From contig NZ_SODU01000002.1 in NCBI RefSeq assembly GCF_004366075.1, positions 1,240,758-1,304,757 on the forward strand: a stretch of 64,000 bases of DNA, written 5' to 3'. A program made the translations under genes and the position numbers. Of the stretch, positions 1-7,629 are shown one piece after another (within the stretch, counting starts at the first letter, position 1; each line of letters opens with the position of its first letter). The notes beneath the pieces were generated by a model. It had not been told where the DNA came from, did no database searches, and was given only the letters and a program-made list of their open reading frames with translations. The DNA comes from Kribbella pratensis (GTDB lineage Bacteria; Actinomycetota; Actinomycetes; Propionibacteriales; Kribbellaceae).

Positions 1-83
1 ACCGCAGCGAGCGTGGCCTCGGAGCGGCCACGCCTGCGGAGCAGTTCGGTGAGCCGCCTGGGGCGGAACGGGATCGGCCTCAC
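1..83 (-). CDS. Possible start of a gene cut by the left edge
   Basis: A GTG at 83 opens a reverse-strand frame that runs off the window without a stop. It encodes 27 basic residues beginning MRPIPFRPRRLTELL. The Arg/Leu-rich helical start could be the first helix of an XRE-type DNA-binding protein, but no helix-turn-helix is visible in the fragment. It lies 52 bases downstream of the stop of the kinase-like gene on the same strand. The call rests only on an open frame with good third-position G/C. Confidence 0.3.
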   Translation of the reverse strand, partial: MRPIPFRPRRLTELLRRRGRSEATLAA

Positions 84-135
84 CCGCTCAGACTAGGCGA
101 TCAAGGTCCAGAACCGGTCCACAGTCCGTCCAGCG

Positions 136-1512
136 TCATCCACTGCAGGTGGCACCACGGATGGCCCTCGGCTCGCTCTCGAACTTGTCCACGCCGTCGG
201 TGCCCTGCACGAGGAAGCAGTACTTCAGACCGCTGCTGACCTGTACGGTCAGCGAGGTCATCGTGCCCCGCAGCGTCGTCTGCGGCTGCTTGGCGCCCTG
301 CTCCGCGACGATCACGGCGTACGTCAGCCTCGGCGGGCCCGACCAGGTCAGGACAACCGAGGTGCCCTTGTCCACCGGCGGATTCAGCTTGATCGTGGCC
401 TGTTTCGGCGGTGTCGTAGGAGGCGATGCCGGCGTCGGGGTCGGCGTACCGACGGCAGGTGGTGGCGCGGCCGCCCGACCGGCCGGGTCGTCGCCGCCCG
501 GCCGGAACACGACCGGTACGACGGCCACCAGCGCGACTGCCGCGCCCGCGCCGAGCAACAACGGTTTCCGGGATTTTCCGGGTACGGGTTTGGCGGCCTT
601 CTGCTTCGCGGGCGGCTTCTTCTTCGGCGCCTCGACAACGGCCAGCGGAACGCTCCGGCCCGCGGCCAGTTCGTCGCGGAAGTCGTCGAAGTCCAGATCG
701 TCCTCCGGCACCGCACCCGCCCCGGCCAGTAGCGCCTCGAACTCGCCGACGACGGCGGCCGCCTCCGGACGGGCCTCCGGTTCCTTCGCCATCATCCGCA
801 GCAGCAGCGCCGACAACGCCGGCGGCACATCCCGGCCGGTCACCTCCGCGGGCGGTTCCCGCAGGACCCGCAGTACGACGCCGTCCGGCGGCTCACCGGT
901 CCGCGCCGGGAACGGCGGTCGCCCGGTCAGGGCCAGATACAGTACGGCGCCCAGCCCGTAGACGTCGGCCGCCTCGGACAGCTCGCCTTCCCGCAGTACC
1001 TCGGGAGCCGTGTACGCCGCGTCGCTCATCAGATCGCGCGGGAACCGCAGCCGCAGCGCCATCCCGAAGTCCGACAGCGCGGGCTGCCCGCTGGACCGCT
1101 CGAGGACGTTCGCCGGCGTCACCCCGCCGTGCACCAGCCCGGCATCGTGCGCCTCCGCCAGTACCGAGCTGAGGATCTGCCCGAGGACGATGACGTCCCC
1201 GATCGGCAGGGGTCCTCCGTTCGCGACCAGATCCGGCAACGACTGCGGGCAGAACTCCATCCGCAGCGCGGTCCGCCCGTCCGGCAGGTCGTCCAGCGAC
1301 TCCACCCGGACGATCGACGGCGCCGACCGCAACCCGGCCAGCTTCGCCTGCTCGACCTCGATCCCGTTGTAGGTCCGCCGATCGAGCGGCTGCGGATAGA
1401 CCTTCACCGCGACCGTCCGCCCGCCGGGAGGCGCCAGCAGGTACACCGTCGCCACTGGCCCGGTGGCCCGCGGCACCAGCGCATCGGGGGAGATCTCAGC
1501 CATCAGGGTCAT
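136..1512 (-). CDS. Membrane-anchored Ser/Thr protein kinase-like protein, predicted pseudokinase, with extracellular FN3-like domain
   Basis: The N-terminal ~270 residues have a protein-kinase fold signature: the ATP-anchoring lysine in VAVKVY, the DFG motif (SDFGMAL), the APE motif (TAPEVL) and DVYGLGAVLY. The catalytic loop reads VHGGVTPANVL where active kinases have HRDxKxxN, so the catalytic Asp is Gly and the following Lys is Thr. The glycine loop is also poor. A basic Lys/Pro-rich stretch, one transmembrane segment (about residues 320-340) and a Pro/Thr-rich linker follow. An ~80-residue fibronectin-III-like domain with two cysteines ends the protein, presumably outside the cell. The start was taken at the ATG at 1512; an in-frame TTG at 1527 would overlap the upstream gene. 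It sits in the T7SS locus, so a role in secretion assembly or signalling is inferred. Confidence 0.85.
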   Translation of the reverse strand: MTLMAEISPDALVPRATGPVATVYLLAPPGGRTVAVKVYPQPLDRRTYNGIEVEQAKLAGLRSAPSIVRVESLDDLPDGRTALRMEFCPQSLPDLVANGGPLPIGDVIVLGQILSSVLAEAHDAGLVHGGVTPANVLERSSGQPALSDFGMALRLRFPRDLMSDAAYTAPEVLREGELSEAADVYGLGAVLYLALTGRPPFPARTGEPPDGVVLRVLREPPAEVTGRDVPPALSALLLRMMAKEPEARPEAAAVVGEFEALLAGAGAVPEDDLDFDDFRDELAAGRSVPLAVVEAPKKKPPAKQKAAKPVPGKSRKPLLLGAGAAVALVAVVPVVFRPGGDDPAGRAAAPPPAVGTPTPTPASPPTTPPKQATIKLNPPVDKGTSVVLTWSGPPRLTYAVIVAEQGAKQPQTTLRGTMTSLTVQVSSGLKYCFLVQGTDGVDKFESEPRAIRGATCSG

Positions 1513-1516
1513 CTTG

Positions 1517-2083
1517 TCATCCCGCAACGTCCAGGTACGCGCATCCGCGTGCCACCAGGAACCGCAGGTCGCCGAGGATCTCGGCCAATGCAGCCTCCGG
1601 ATCGGTCCGTCCGGACGGTTCCGCGGTCACCGTCGCGCGAACCTCGCAGCTGTGCCACAACGTCGGCGCCACCGAGCCCCATTGCCACAACTCGTAGCAG
1701 TCCGGGTCGAGGATCGCTGCGGTCCCGAGACCTGGAATCCCGACCGCATGCCCTTCCAGCCGGTCCGGAGCGTTGCCGAGGCCAACGAACATGATGTCCA
1801 GCCGGTGCCGCTGCGCGAACTGCCTCCCGTCCTCGACGACCACTATCAGCCCCGCGTCGGAGAGCCGCTCGACGTACTCGGCCGGTTCCGCGACCCCGGC
1901 CCGCTGAGCATGTAGGACGACATCGTCGACGGTCCACGCACCCTTGCCGACCTCGGGCAACCCGTGCGCCAGCACCCAGACCACGAACGCGTCCGCGTCG
2001 AGCCGGTGCTGACTCCACCCGACCCGAATCACCTGCTCCTCGTCCCGGACGCCGTTGTAGTGCCCGATCGGGAAAACCGTCAC
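1517..2083 (-). CDS. T7SS-locus protein of unknown function, paralogue of the upstream gene
   Basis: This 188-aa protein is not assigned to a named family. The GTG at 2083 overlaps the TGA of the upstream gene by four bases (GTGA), so the two are probably translationally coupled. It shares with the upstream protein an opening P-x-GH-x-x-GV, then an R-V-G strand, a [FV]-x-VW-x-LAHG motif, a helix ending in ERL and a short 'GLxVxV' strand pair. This looks like a winged-helix module. A second half with W-x-x-x-APxLW follows in both. No signal peptide or membrane segment is seen. An upstream in-frame extension reads through the neighbour's coding sequence out of frame and was discarded. A cytosolic adaptor or chaperone role in T7SS is a guess from position. 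Confidence 0.75.
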   Translation of the reverse strand: MTVFPIGHYNGVRDEEQVIRVGWSQHRLDADAFVVWVLAHGLPEVGKGAWTVDDVVLHAQRAGVAEPAEYVERLSDAGLIVVVEDGRQFAQRHRLDIMFVGLGNAPDRLEGHAVGIPGLGTAAILDPDCYELWQWGSVAPTLWHSCEVRATVTAEPSGRTDPEAALAEILGDLRFLVARGCAYLDVAG

Positions 2084-2694
2084 CGCACCCTCCGCCGGTC
2101 GAAGTACGCCGCCCGCACACAGAGCAGACCGTGAACCTGCCCGAGCACCCCGGCCAGCACCTGCCGCGGATCCGTCTCCTCCGGTGCCGTCACACCAGCC
2201 TGTACGGCGACCTTCGCGGCGTCGTTGCACCCGGTCCACAGCTCCGGTGCGAGCTGCGCCCACATCAGTACGTCGTACACGGCGACCGAGACCTGCGCCA
2301 CCGGATGGTTCAGAAGCCCGACCGTCTGCATCCACGGCTGATCCGGATCCGGCCCGAGCCCCTGCAGCAACGGGAACAGCTGGTGCTCCTCGGCGAACCC
2401 GACCGCGTCGTCCGCCGCAGGATCTACCGCCACCAGCAGCCCGTCCCGGAGGAACCGCTCGACCACGTGCTCCGAATCCAGCCCGAGGCTTCCGGCCCGC
2501 TCCACCAACGACGACCGCGTCGGTCGGTCCTGGTCGTCAACCCCGTGCGCCAGCAGCCACACCGCGAACTCGCGGTCCGCCAACTCGGCCACCTCGACCC
2601 CCACCCGCACCTGCTGCCGCCGCTGGCCGGCCCCCGAGTACACAACCCCAAGATCGTGCCCCACCGGGATGAGCAGCTGTCGATCAGTCGTCAC
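2080..2694 (-). CDS. T7SS-locus protein of unknown function (paralogue of the downstream gene)
   Basis: This 204-aa protein starts at the GTG at 2694 (VTTDRQLLIPVGHDLG...). It has the same architecture as the next gene: P-V-GHDLGVVY at the N-terminus, FAVWLLAHG near residue 45, a winged-helix-like helix-helix-strand region (VVERFLRDGLLVAV), and a C-terminal half with WAQLAPELW. The tandem pair probably arose by duplication. The gene is divergent from eccD with a 97-bp gap that must hold both promoters. The reverse-strand frame stays open far upstream, across eccD, but that extension is antisense to eccD and was rejected. No catalytic motif is visible. Confidence 0.75.
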   Translation of the reverse strand: MTTDRQLLIPVGHDLGVVYSGAGQRRQQVRVGVEVAELADREFAVWLLAHGVDDQDRPTRSSLVERAGSLGLDSEHVVERFLRDGLLVAVDPAADDAVGFAEEHQLFPLLQGLGPDPDQPWMQTVGLLNHPVAQVSVAVYDVLMWAQLAPELWTGCNDAAKVAVQAGVTAPEETDPRQVLAGVLGQVHGLLCVRAAYFDRRRVR

Positions 2695-2791
2695 ACCCAG
2701 CACGCTAGGTCGCCGCACCGCCCCCGATCCGCCGGCGGCAGGAACCTGTCGCGTCCCCTCCCGACCACGCCGGCGCCGCGACAGTTGCCCC

Positions 2792-4174
2792 ATGAACATC
2801 ACAGGTCTGGTCCGGGTGACGGTCGTGGCGCCCCAACGCCGCATCGACCTGGCTCTCCCGGAGCAAGCGGCGATCGCCGAGATCCTCCCCGGCCTGCTCA
2901 CCAAGGCCGGCGAACACCTCGCCGACGAAGGCGTCGCGGACGGCGGCTGGATACTGCGACGGCTGGACGGCGCGGAGCTCGTCCTCGGACGCACACTCGC
3001 AGCGCATCGCATCCGGGACGGCGAGATCCTGCATCTGGTCCCACGGACGACGGAGTGGCCGGAGCTCGAGTACGACGACCTCGTCGACGCCGTCGCCCGT
3101 GGCTCGGGCCGCCTCGGCGCTGCGTGGTCCGCCTGGCACACCCGCGCCGCGGGGCTGACGATCGCCGTGGTGGCGGCCGTGGTCAGCGTCGTCACTGTCC
3201 TGCGTCTCGGTACGCCGTGGGCGAATCCGGCGGGGTGGCTGCTGTTCCTCGCGGGCCTGTTCATCGTGGCCGGTGTGACGCTCGCGAGGGCGGTCGGGGA
3301 CTCGGGCGCCGGTGTCGTACTCGGCGGACTGTCCTTGGTCACCGGCGCTCTCGGCGGTGGACTCGTGCTGGCCGGGGACGCCGCGGCGCCGGAGATCGGA
3401 GCCCCGCAACTACTCGCGGCTTCGGCCGCACTGCTCGTGGCCGGCGTGGTCTGCTCAGTAGGCATCGTCGACGGTGCCACGCTGTTCGCCGCGGCCGCGA
3501 CGCTCGGCGCGCTCGGCATCGCCGGCAGCTGGATCGGATCCGCCGAGCGGCTCGACGGTACCGATGCCGCGGCCATCACGGCGGCCGCGGCGATCGCGTT
3601 GTCGCCGGCGCTCGGCTCGTTGGCGATCCGGCTCGGGCGGGTACCGATGCCGATCCTGCCGCGCACCACGGCCGACCTCGTGCGAGACGATCCGCAGCCG
3701 CCGCGGCGGCAGGTGTACGGCGCGGTGGTCCGAGCCGACAGTCTGCTCACCGGCCTGTTGATCGGCACCGGGACGATCGTTGCCGTGGGCATCGTCATGC
3801 TCGCGCTCGCCGGCACCCGATCGGCCACGATCCTCGCCGTACTGCTGAGTGCGGGCGCGCTGATCCGCGCCCGGCTGTACCCGATCGTCAAGCAGCGACT
3901 GACGTTCCTGGTCGCCGGCGTCGTCGGTGTGGCCGCCCTGCTCCTCGGGCCGCTGAGCTCCGGCGGCACGAATCCACTGACACCGGTAGTCCCGGTCAGT
4001 CTGCTCGTCGCGGCCGGCGCCGTCCTGTTCGGTCTGCGATACGCCGTCCGGCCGCCGACGCCGTACTTCGGGCGCGCCGCGGAGATCCTGGAACTACTGC
4101 TGGTCCTCGCGCTGGTGCCGGTGACCTGCGCGGTGCTCGGGCTTTACGGTCTGCTGCGCGGATGGGGCGGATGA
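2792..4174 (+). CDS. eccD: Type VII secretion integral membrane protein EccD
   Basis: The 460-aa protein has an N-terminal ~80-residue ubiquitin-like (YukD) domain (MNITGLVRVTVVAPQRRIDL..., ending in ILHLVPR). A linker and about eleven closely spaced hydrophobic segments from residue ~120 to the end follow. This is the EccD pattern: a cytosolic ubiquitin-like domain plus the channel-vestibule membrane domain of the ESX inner-membrane complex. The ATG at 2792 is the first methionine from which the domain is complete; no strong ribosome-binding site precedes it. The stop is one base before the ATG of eccB, so the two form an operon. The length agrees with family members (about 450-510 aa). Confidence 0.92.
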   Translation: MNITGLVRVTVVAPQRRIDLALPEQAAIAEILPGLLTKAGEHLADEGVADGGWILRRLDGAELVLGRTLAAHRIRDGEILHLVPRTTEWPELEYDDLVDAVARGSGRLGAAWSAWHTRAAGLTIAVVAAVVSVVTVLRLGTPWANPAGWLLFLAGLFIVAGVTLARAVGDSGAGVVLGGLSLVTGALGGGLVLAGDAAAPEIGAPQLLAASAALLVAGVVCSVGIVDGATLFAAAATLGALGIAGSWIGSAERLDGTDAAAITAAAAIALSPALGSLAIRLGRVPMPILPRTTADLVRDDPQPPRRQVYGAVVRADSLLTGLLIGTGTIVAVGIVMLALAGTRSATILAVLLSAGALIRARLYPIVKQRLTFLVAGVVGVAALLLGPLSSGGTNPLTPVVPVSLLVAAGAVLFGLRYAVRPPTPYFGRAAEILELLLVLALVPVTCAVLGLYGLLRGWGG

Positions 4175-4175
4175 G

Positions 4176-5600
4176 ATGGCGACCCGCAAGGATCAACTGC
4201 AGTCGCACCAGTTCCTCGGGCAGCGGATGGTGTCCGCGCTGGTCACCAGGGACTCCGATCCGGAACAGCCTCCGTTCCGGCGCCCGCTGAACGCCGCGAT
4301 CGGAAGTTTCGTGATCGCGTTCCTCGCCCTTGCCGTGGTGGCTGTCTACGGGCTCGTCGTGCCCGGCGGGAACAAGGCCTGGCAGAGCGGTGAGGTGGTA
4401 ATCGTCGAGAAGGAGACCGGGACCCGCTACGTGTACCTGGACGGGCGGCTGCACCCGGTGACGAACTACGTCTCCGCGTTGCTTGCTCTGGGCAAGAACT
4501 CGGCCACCAAGCAGGTGTCGCGGAAATCGCTCGCGGAAACGGCGCGCGGTCCGCGGATCGGCATTCCGGACGCGCCGGACGCGCTGGCGCCGGCCAGCCG
4601 GTTGCTGACCGGCGGATGGACGCTCTGCTCGCAACCGATCCGGACGTCCGCGGGTGAAGCGGACAGCGAGTCGGTGCTGCTCGTCGGCTCCCGGCCCGGC
4701 ACCGCCCAGCCGCTCGGCACGAAAGCGCTGCTGGTCGAGGTGATCGAGACCGGCGACCGGTATCTGATCAGCGACGGTCTAAGGCACCGGATCGACAAGT
4801 CGGACGCGGTCGCGGTCGGGCTGGCGCTCCGCACCGAGCCCTGGGCCCGGGTCGGCAGCGCGTTCGTCGCGGCGCTTCCGGAAGGCCGGCCGATCGCGCC
4901 GATCAAACCGGCCGGGATCGGTACGCCGTCGACCGCGATCCCGGACCGCCCGGCGACGAAGGTCGGTCAGCTGTTCGTGGTGAAGACCTCCGGCGGCGGA
5001 CGGCAGTACTACCTCGCCGCGAAGACCCGGCCGGTGCCGATCTCCGAGCTGCAGTACGACATCCAGACCGCCTACCGGCCACTGGCCGCGGCGTACGGCG
5101 GTAAGGCGCCGGTCGCGATCGAGCTCGGCCTGCTGTCGGTCGGACGCTCCGATCCGCTTCCGGACTCGACCGGCGACAGCAGCGTGCCACGCAGCCGGCC
5201 CGAGTTCGCGGCTCCGAACGGCGGCAACGGGACGGTCTGCGCGACGTTCGCGCCCGGTAGTACCCGGCCGGTCGTCGCCATCGACGCCGTACTGCCCGCT
5301 CGGGACCCGATGATGATCACGCCGAAACGCGGACCGCGGGGTACCGCCCTCGCCGACCGGATCGTCGTCCCGCCCGGCACGGCCGCGGTCGTTGAGGCGA
5401 TGCCGTCGGGTCGCGCACCGGCCGGAACGGTGGCACTGGTCACCGACCTGGGTCGTGCCTATCCGCTCGCCGACCCGAAGCTTCTCGACACCCTCGGGTA
5501 CGCCGGCACGCGGCCGGTCCGACTGCCCGCGGACCTGGTCGCGCGGATCCCGCAAGGCCCGGGCCTGAGCCCGGCGAGCGCGATGACCGCCGCGCCCTGA
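4176..5600 (+). CDS. eccB: Type VII secretion protein EccB
   Basis: The 474-aa protein opens with the EccB signature MATRKDQLQSHQFLGQRM, followed by a cytosolic arm, one transmembrane helix (about residues 42-64) and a large extracytoplasmic domain. That domain holds repeated strand-turn units and two cysteines (around LCSQP and TVCATFAPG), as expected for the disulfide-bonded R1-R4 and core repeats. EccB forms the extracytoplasmic part of the ESX membrane complex and contacts the mycosin. The start codon lies one base after the eccD stop. A strong hairpin follows the gene, marking the end of the eccD-eccB transcript. Confidence 0.93.
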   Translation: MATRKDQLQSHQFLGQRMVSALVTRDSDPEQPPFRRPLNAAIGSFVIAFLALAVVAVYGLVVPGGNKAWQSGEVVIVEKETGTRYVYLDGRLHPVTNYVSALLALGKNSATKQVSRKSLAETARGPRIGIPDAPDALAPASRLLTGGWTLCSQPIRTSAGEADSESVLLVGSRPGTAQPLGTKALLVEVIETGDRYLISDGLRHRIDKSDAVAVGLALRTEPWARVGSAFVAALPEGRPIAPIKPAGIGTPSTAIPDRPATKVGQLFVVKTSGGGRQYYLAAKTRPVPISELQYDIQTAYRPLAAAYGGKAPVAIELGLLSVGRSDPLPDSTGDSSVPRSRPEFAAPNGGNGTVCATFAPGSTRPVVAIDAVLPARDPMMITPKRGPRGTALADRIVVPPGTAAVVEAMPSGRAPAGTVALVTDLGRAYPLADPKLLDTLGYAGTRPVRLPADLVARIPQGPGLSPASAMTAAP

Positions 5601-5620
5601 CGACCCCTGGACACAGCAGA

Positions 5621-5651
5621 TGTCCCCGGCCGGAAGATCCGGCCGGGGACA
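5621..5651. terminator. Bidirectional hairpin terminator between convergent eccB and PPE-like gene
   Basis: A perfect 13-base inverted repeat (TGTCCCCGGCCGG / CCGGCCGGGGACA) flanks a five-base AAGAT loop. It lies 20 bases after the eccB stop and 18 bases before the end of the convergent gene. There is no clear T-tract, as is usual in actinobacteria. Confidence 0.8.
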
Positions 5652-5669
5652 TTCTGTGTGCGTCTCCGA

Positions 5670-7247
5670 TCAGGTGGCGAGGCGCGGAGTGGACGGCTTG
5701 ACGTCGGTCTCCGGCTCGACCGACCACAGTTCCTCGTCGAGGATCTGCAGCGTCTCCGGCCGGTCGTGGTCCCGCTTGGCGGTCGACTTCGCCGCCGGGG
5801 CCGCGGGGAACATGGGCTGCTTGCCCGCCCGGCCGCGAAGCCGGTCCGGTACGCCGGGAGCCGGGCCGCCGGTGCGACTCCGTTCCCGGCCCGCCGGGCG
5901 GATCGCGCCCGTGCCGGGTTTGCCGCCGCGACCAGCACCGGCGCCTGCGGCCGCACCGCCCATCGGCGGCATCATCGGCGGCACGCCCGAGCCCGCTCCG
6001 GCGGCTCCACCGGCCGGTGCCGCGCCGGTCGAGCCGGGGAGTGCGGGCGCCTGGCCGACGGACGATGCGGTCTGCGCCTGCCCGCCGCCCTTGACCACGG
6101 ACGGGATCTGCTGGTCACCGACGCCGAGCGGCTTGATGCCACCTAGCTTCGACCGTCCGGCGGCACCGAGGCCGGCACCGCCGATCCCACCGCCGGAGCC
6201 GATACCGGAACCGATACCGCGCCCGGCGCCGCCGCCGATGTACCCGCCGGCTCCGGATCCGAGCCCGTGCGAACCGACCGGGCTGAGCGGACCGATCGAG
6301 GTTGCGGGGGTGGCCGCGTGATCGATCGGCAGCAACGGCGCGATCGGCTTCAACGGCGTCGGCGTCGCCGACGGCAGCCCGGTCAGGCCCATACCGCCGG
6401 AGCCGCCAGGTGTGCCGACGCCTCCCGTGCCTTCCGCGCCTTCGCCGGCCCCGCCGGCACCCGCCTCGCCACCGGCAGCACCGCCGGCGCCACCGCCCGC
6501 CTCGTCACCACCCGGAGCCCCACCGGGAGTTCCACCAGGAGCCCCACCCGGGCTGCCGGCCGGCACACTTCCGGGCGTACCAGGACCAGTACCAGGGGTG
6601 CCTTCAGGACCAGCGTCACTGTGCGGCCCCTGCCAGCGCACCCGGTCGGCCATGCCGCGGGCCTGCTGGCCGATCATGACGTACTGCTGTCCGACCTGGT
6701 CCAGCCCCTGGCCGACGGTGATCAGATCCTGCTTGAGCCCGTCGAGCGGGTTGAATCCCCCTGTCGCCTCGGCGATCGCAAGGCCCTGCTCAGCGCCGGA
6801 CTCCTTCATCAGCGTCTGCTGGACGCGTGCCTGCGCCGCGACCCGCGTGGCGTTGGCGGCCGCTGTGTTGATGTTCTGGATGACGACCGGAATTTGCCGC
6901 CCGAGACTCGCGCCGTTGACCCGCCCGCTCAACTCGTCGGCGCTGTCGGCGAGTGACTTGGCACTCTGCTCGGCAGCCTGCTCGAAGACCTTGGACTCCA
7001 CCTTGCTCCGCCAACCGGTGAGCAACGAGGCCGCGGCCTGACGGAACTGCGTGTGCGTGGTGCTGAGTGCCTGCGAGGCTTTCGCGAACCGCTCCGGCAG
7101 CTTCTCCAGGCCGGGTGCGGTTTCGCGTTGCTCGCCGAGCGCCAGTTGCTCGAACTTCTCGGCCAGTGTGACGATGGCCGCGATGCCGGTGCCCACACCG
7201 GACGCCTCGGCGGCGTAGCTTGCCTGACCATCAGTTGGCTCGGCCAT
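5670..7247 (-). CDS. PPE-like / long helical T7SS substrate with Gly-Pro-rich tail
   Basis: The 525-aa protein has an all-helical N-terminal ~200 residues (MAEPTDGQASYAAEAS..., LLTGWRSKVESKVFEQAA, then a GLDQVGQQYVMIGQQARGMADR helix), resembling long WXG100/PPE-type helical hairpins. A low-complexity tail of about 300 residues dominated by GTPG, GGAPGG and GGAG runs follows, ending in a charged segment. The start follows an AGGAGGGAAC ribosome-binding site and overlaps the stop of the preceding Esx-like gene by one base (TGATG). Pairing with the upstream 111-aa protein is likely, as PE/PPE and Esx pairs are co-translated. It carries neither the PPE motif itself nor a recognised enzymatic domain, so the family name is by analogy. 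Confidence 0.7.
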   Translation of the reverse strand: MAEPTDGQASYAAEASGVGTGIAAIVTLAEKFEQLALGEQRETAPGLEKLPERFAKASQALSTTHTQFRQAAASLLTGWRSKVESKVFEQAAEQSAKSLADSADELSGRVNGASLGRQIPVVIQNINTAAANATRVAAQARVQQTLMKESGAEQGLAIAEATGGFNPLDGLKQDLITVGQGLDQVGQQYVMIGQQARGMADRVRWQGPHSDAGPEGTPGTGPGTPGSVPAGSPGGAPGGTPGGAPGGDEAGGGAGGAAGGEAGAGGAGEGAEGTGGVGTPGGSGGMGLTGLPSATPTPLKPIAPLLPIDHAATPATSIGPLSPVGSHGLGSGAGGYIGGGAGRGIGSGIGSGGGIGGAGLGAAGRSKLGGIKPLGVGDQQIPSVVKGGGQAQTASSVGQAPALPGSTGAAPAGGAAGAGSGVPPMMPPMGGAAAGAGAGRGGKPGTGAIRPAGRERSRTGGPAPGVPDRLRGRAGKQPMFPAAPAAKSTAKRDHDRPETLQILDEELWSVEPETDVKPSTPRLAT

Positions 7248-7582
7248 CAGTTCCCTCCTGTCGTCTCGCCGGCGTCGTTGATCACGCCGCCCAGGACCTG
7301 CGTGGACAGCTCCCGGTGGCGCTTGTACAGCTTGCCGACCTGCGAGCTGACGGATCCGTAGGCCCCGACTCCCTGCGCGGCCTCCGTCATCTTCTGCCCG
7401 GCGGTCGTCAGCGCCGTGTTGATGTCGTTGGCCATCTGCGTCCGGCCGGTGAAGACACCCGGCGTCACCGGTCCTGGCTGACCCATCTCGGCGCCCGCGG
7501 TTCCGAGTTCGCCGGACTGGCGCCGGTAGCTTCCCGCCGTCGTCTCGAAGTCGTCGGGGTTGTCGGAATCGAGATCTGCCAT
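7247..7582 (-). CDS. Esx/WXG100-like small T7SS protein
   Basis: This 111-aa acidic protein begins MADLDSDNPDDFETTAGS. It is mostly helical with a turn near the middle (VTPGVFTGRTQMANDIN), as in WXG100-type helical hairpins, but has no canonical W-x-G. The ATG at 7582 was chosen because a strong AAAGGAG lies just upstream (about 7590-7596). It follows eccC by 47 bases and touches the next gene by one base, so eccC, this gene and the PPE-like gene are one operon. It is the probable partner of the downstream long helical protein. Confidence 0.75.
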   Translation of the reverse strand: MADLDSDNPDDFETTAGSYRRQSGELGTAGAEMGQPGPVTPGVFTGRTQMANDINTALTTAGQKMTEAAQGVGAYGSVSSQVGKLYKRHRELSTQVLGGVINDAGETTGGN

Positions 7583-7629
7583 GTGCTGCTCCTTTCTGCT
7601 GTCGGTGTTCGTCCTGCGCCGTACGGCGG

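Noticed and set aside
2131..4290. 719-codon forward frame overlapping eccD and the small paralogue
   Set aside because: It is antisense or out of frame to eccD and gene 2080-2694; the product is almost all Arg, Pro and Gly with no recognisable domain.
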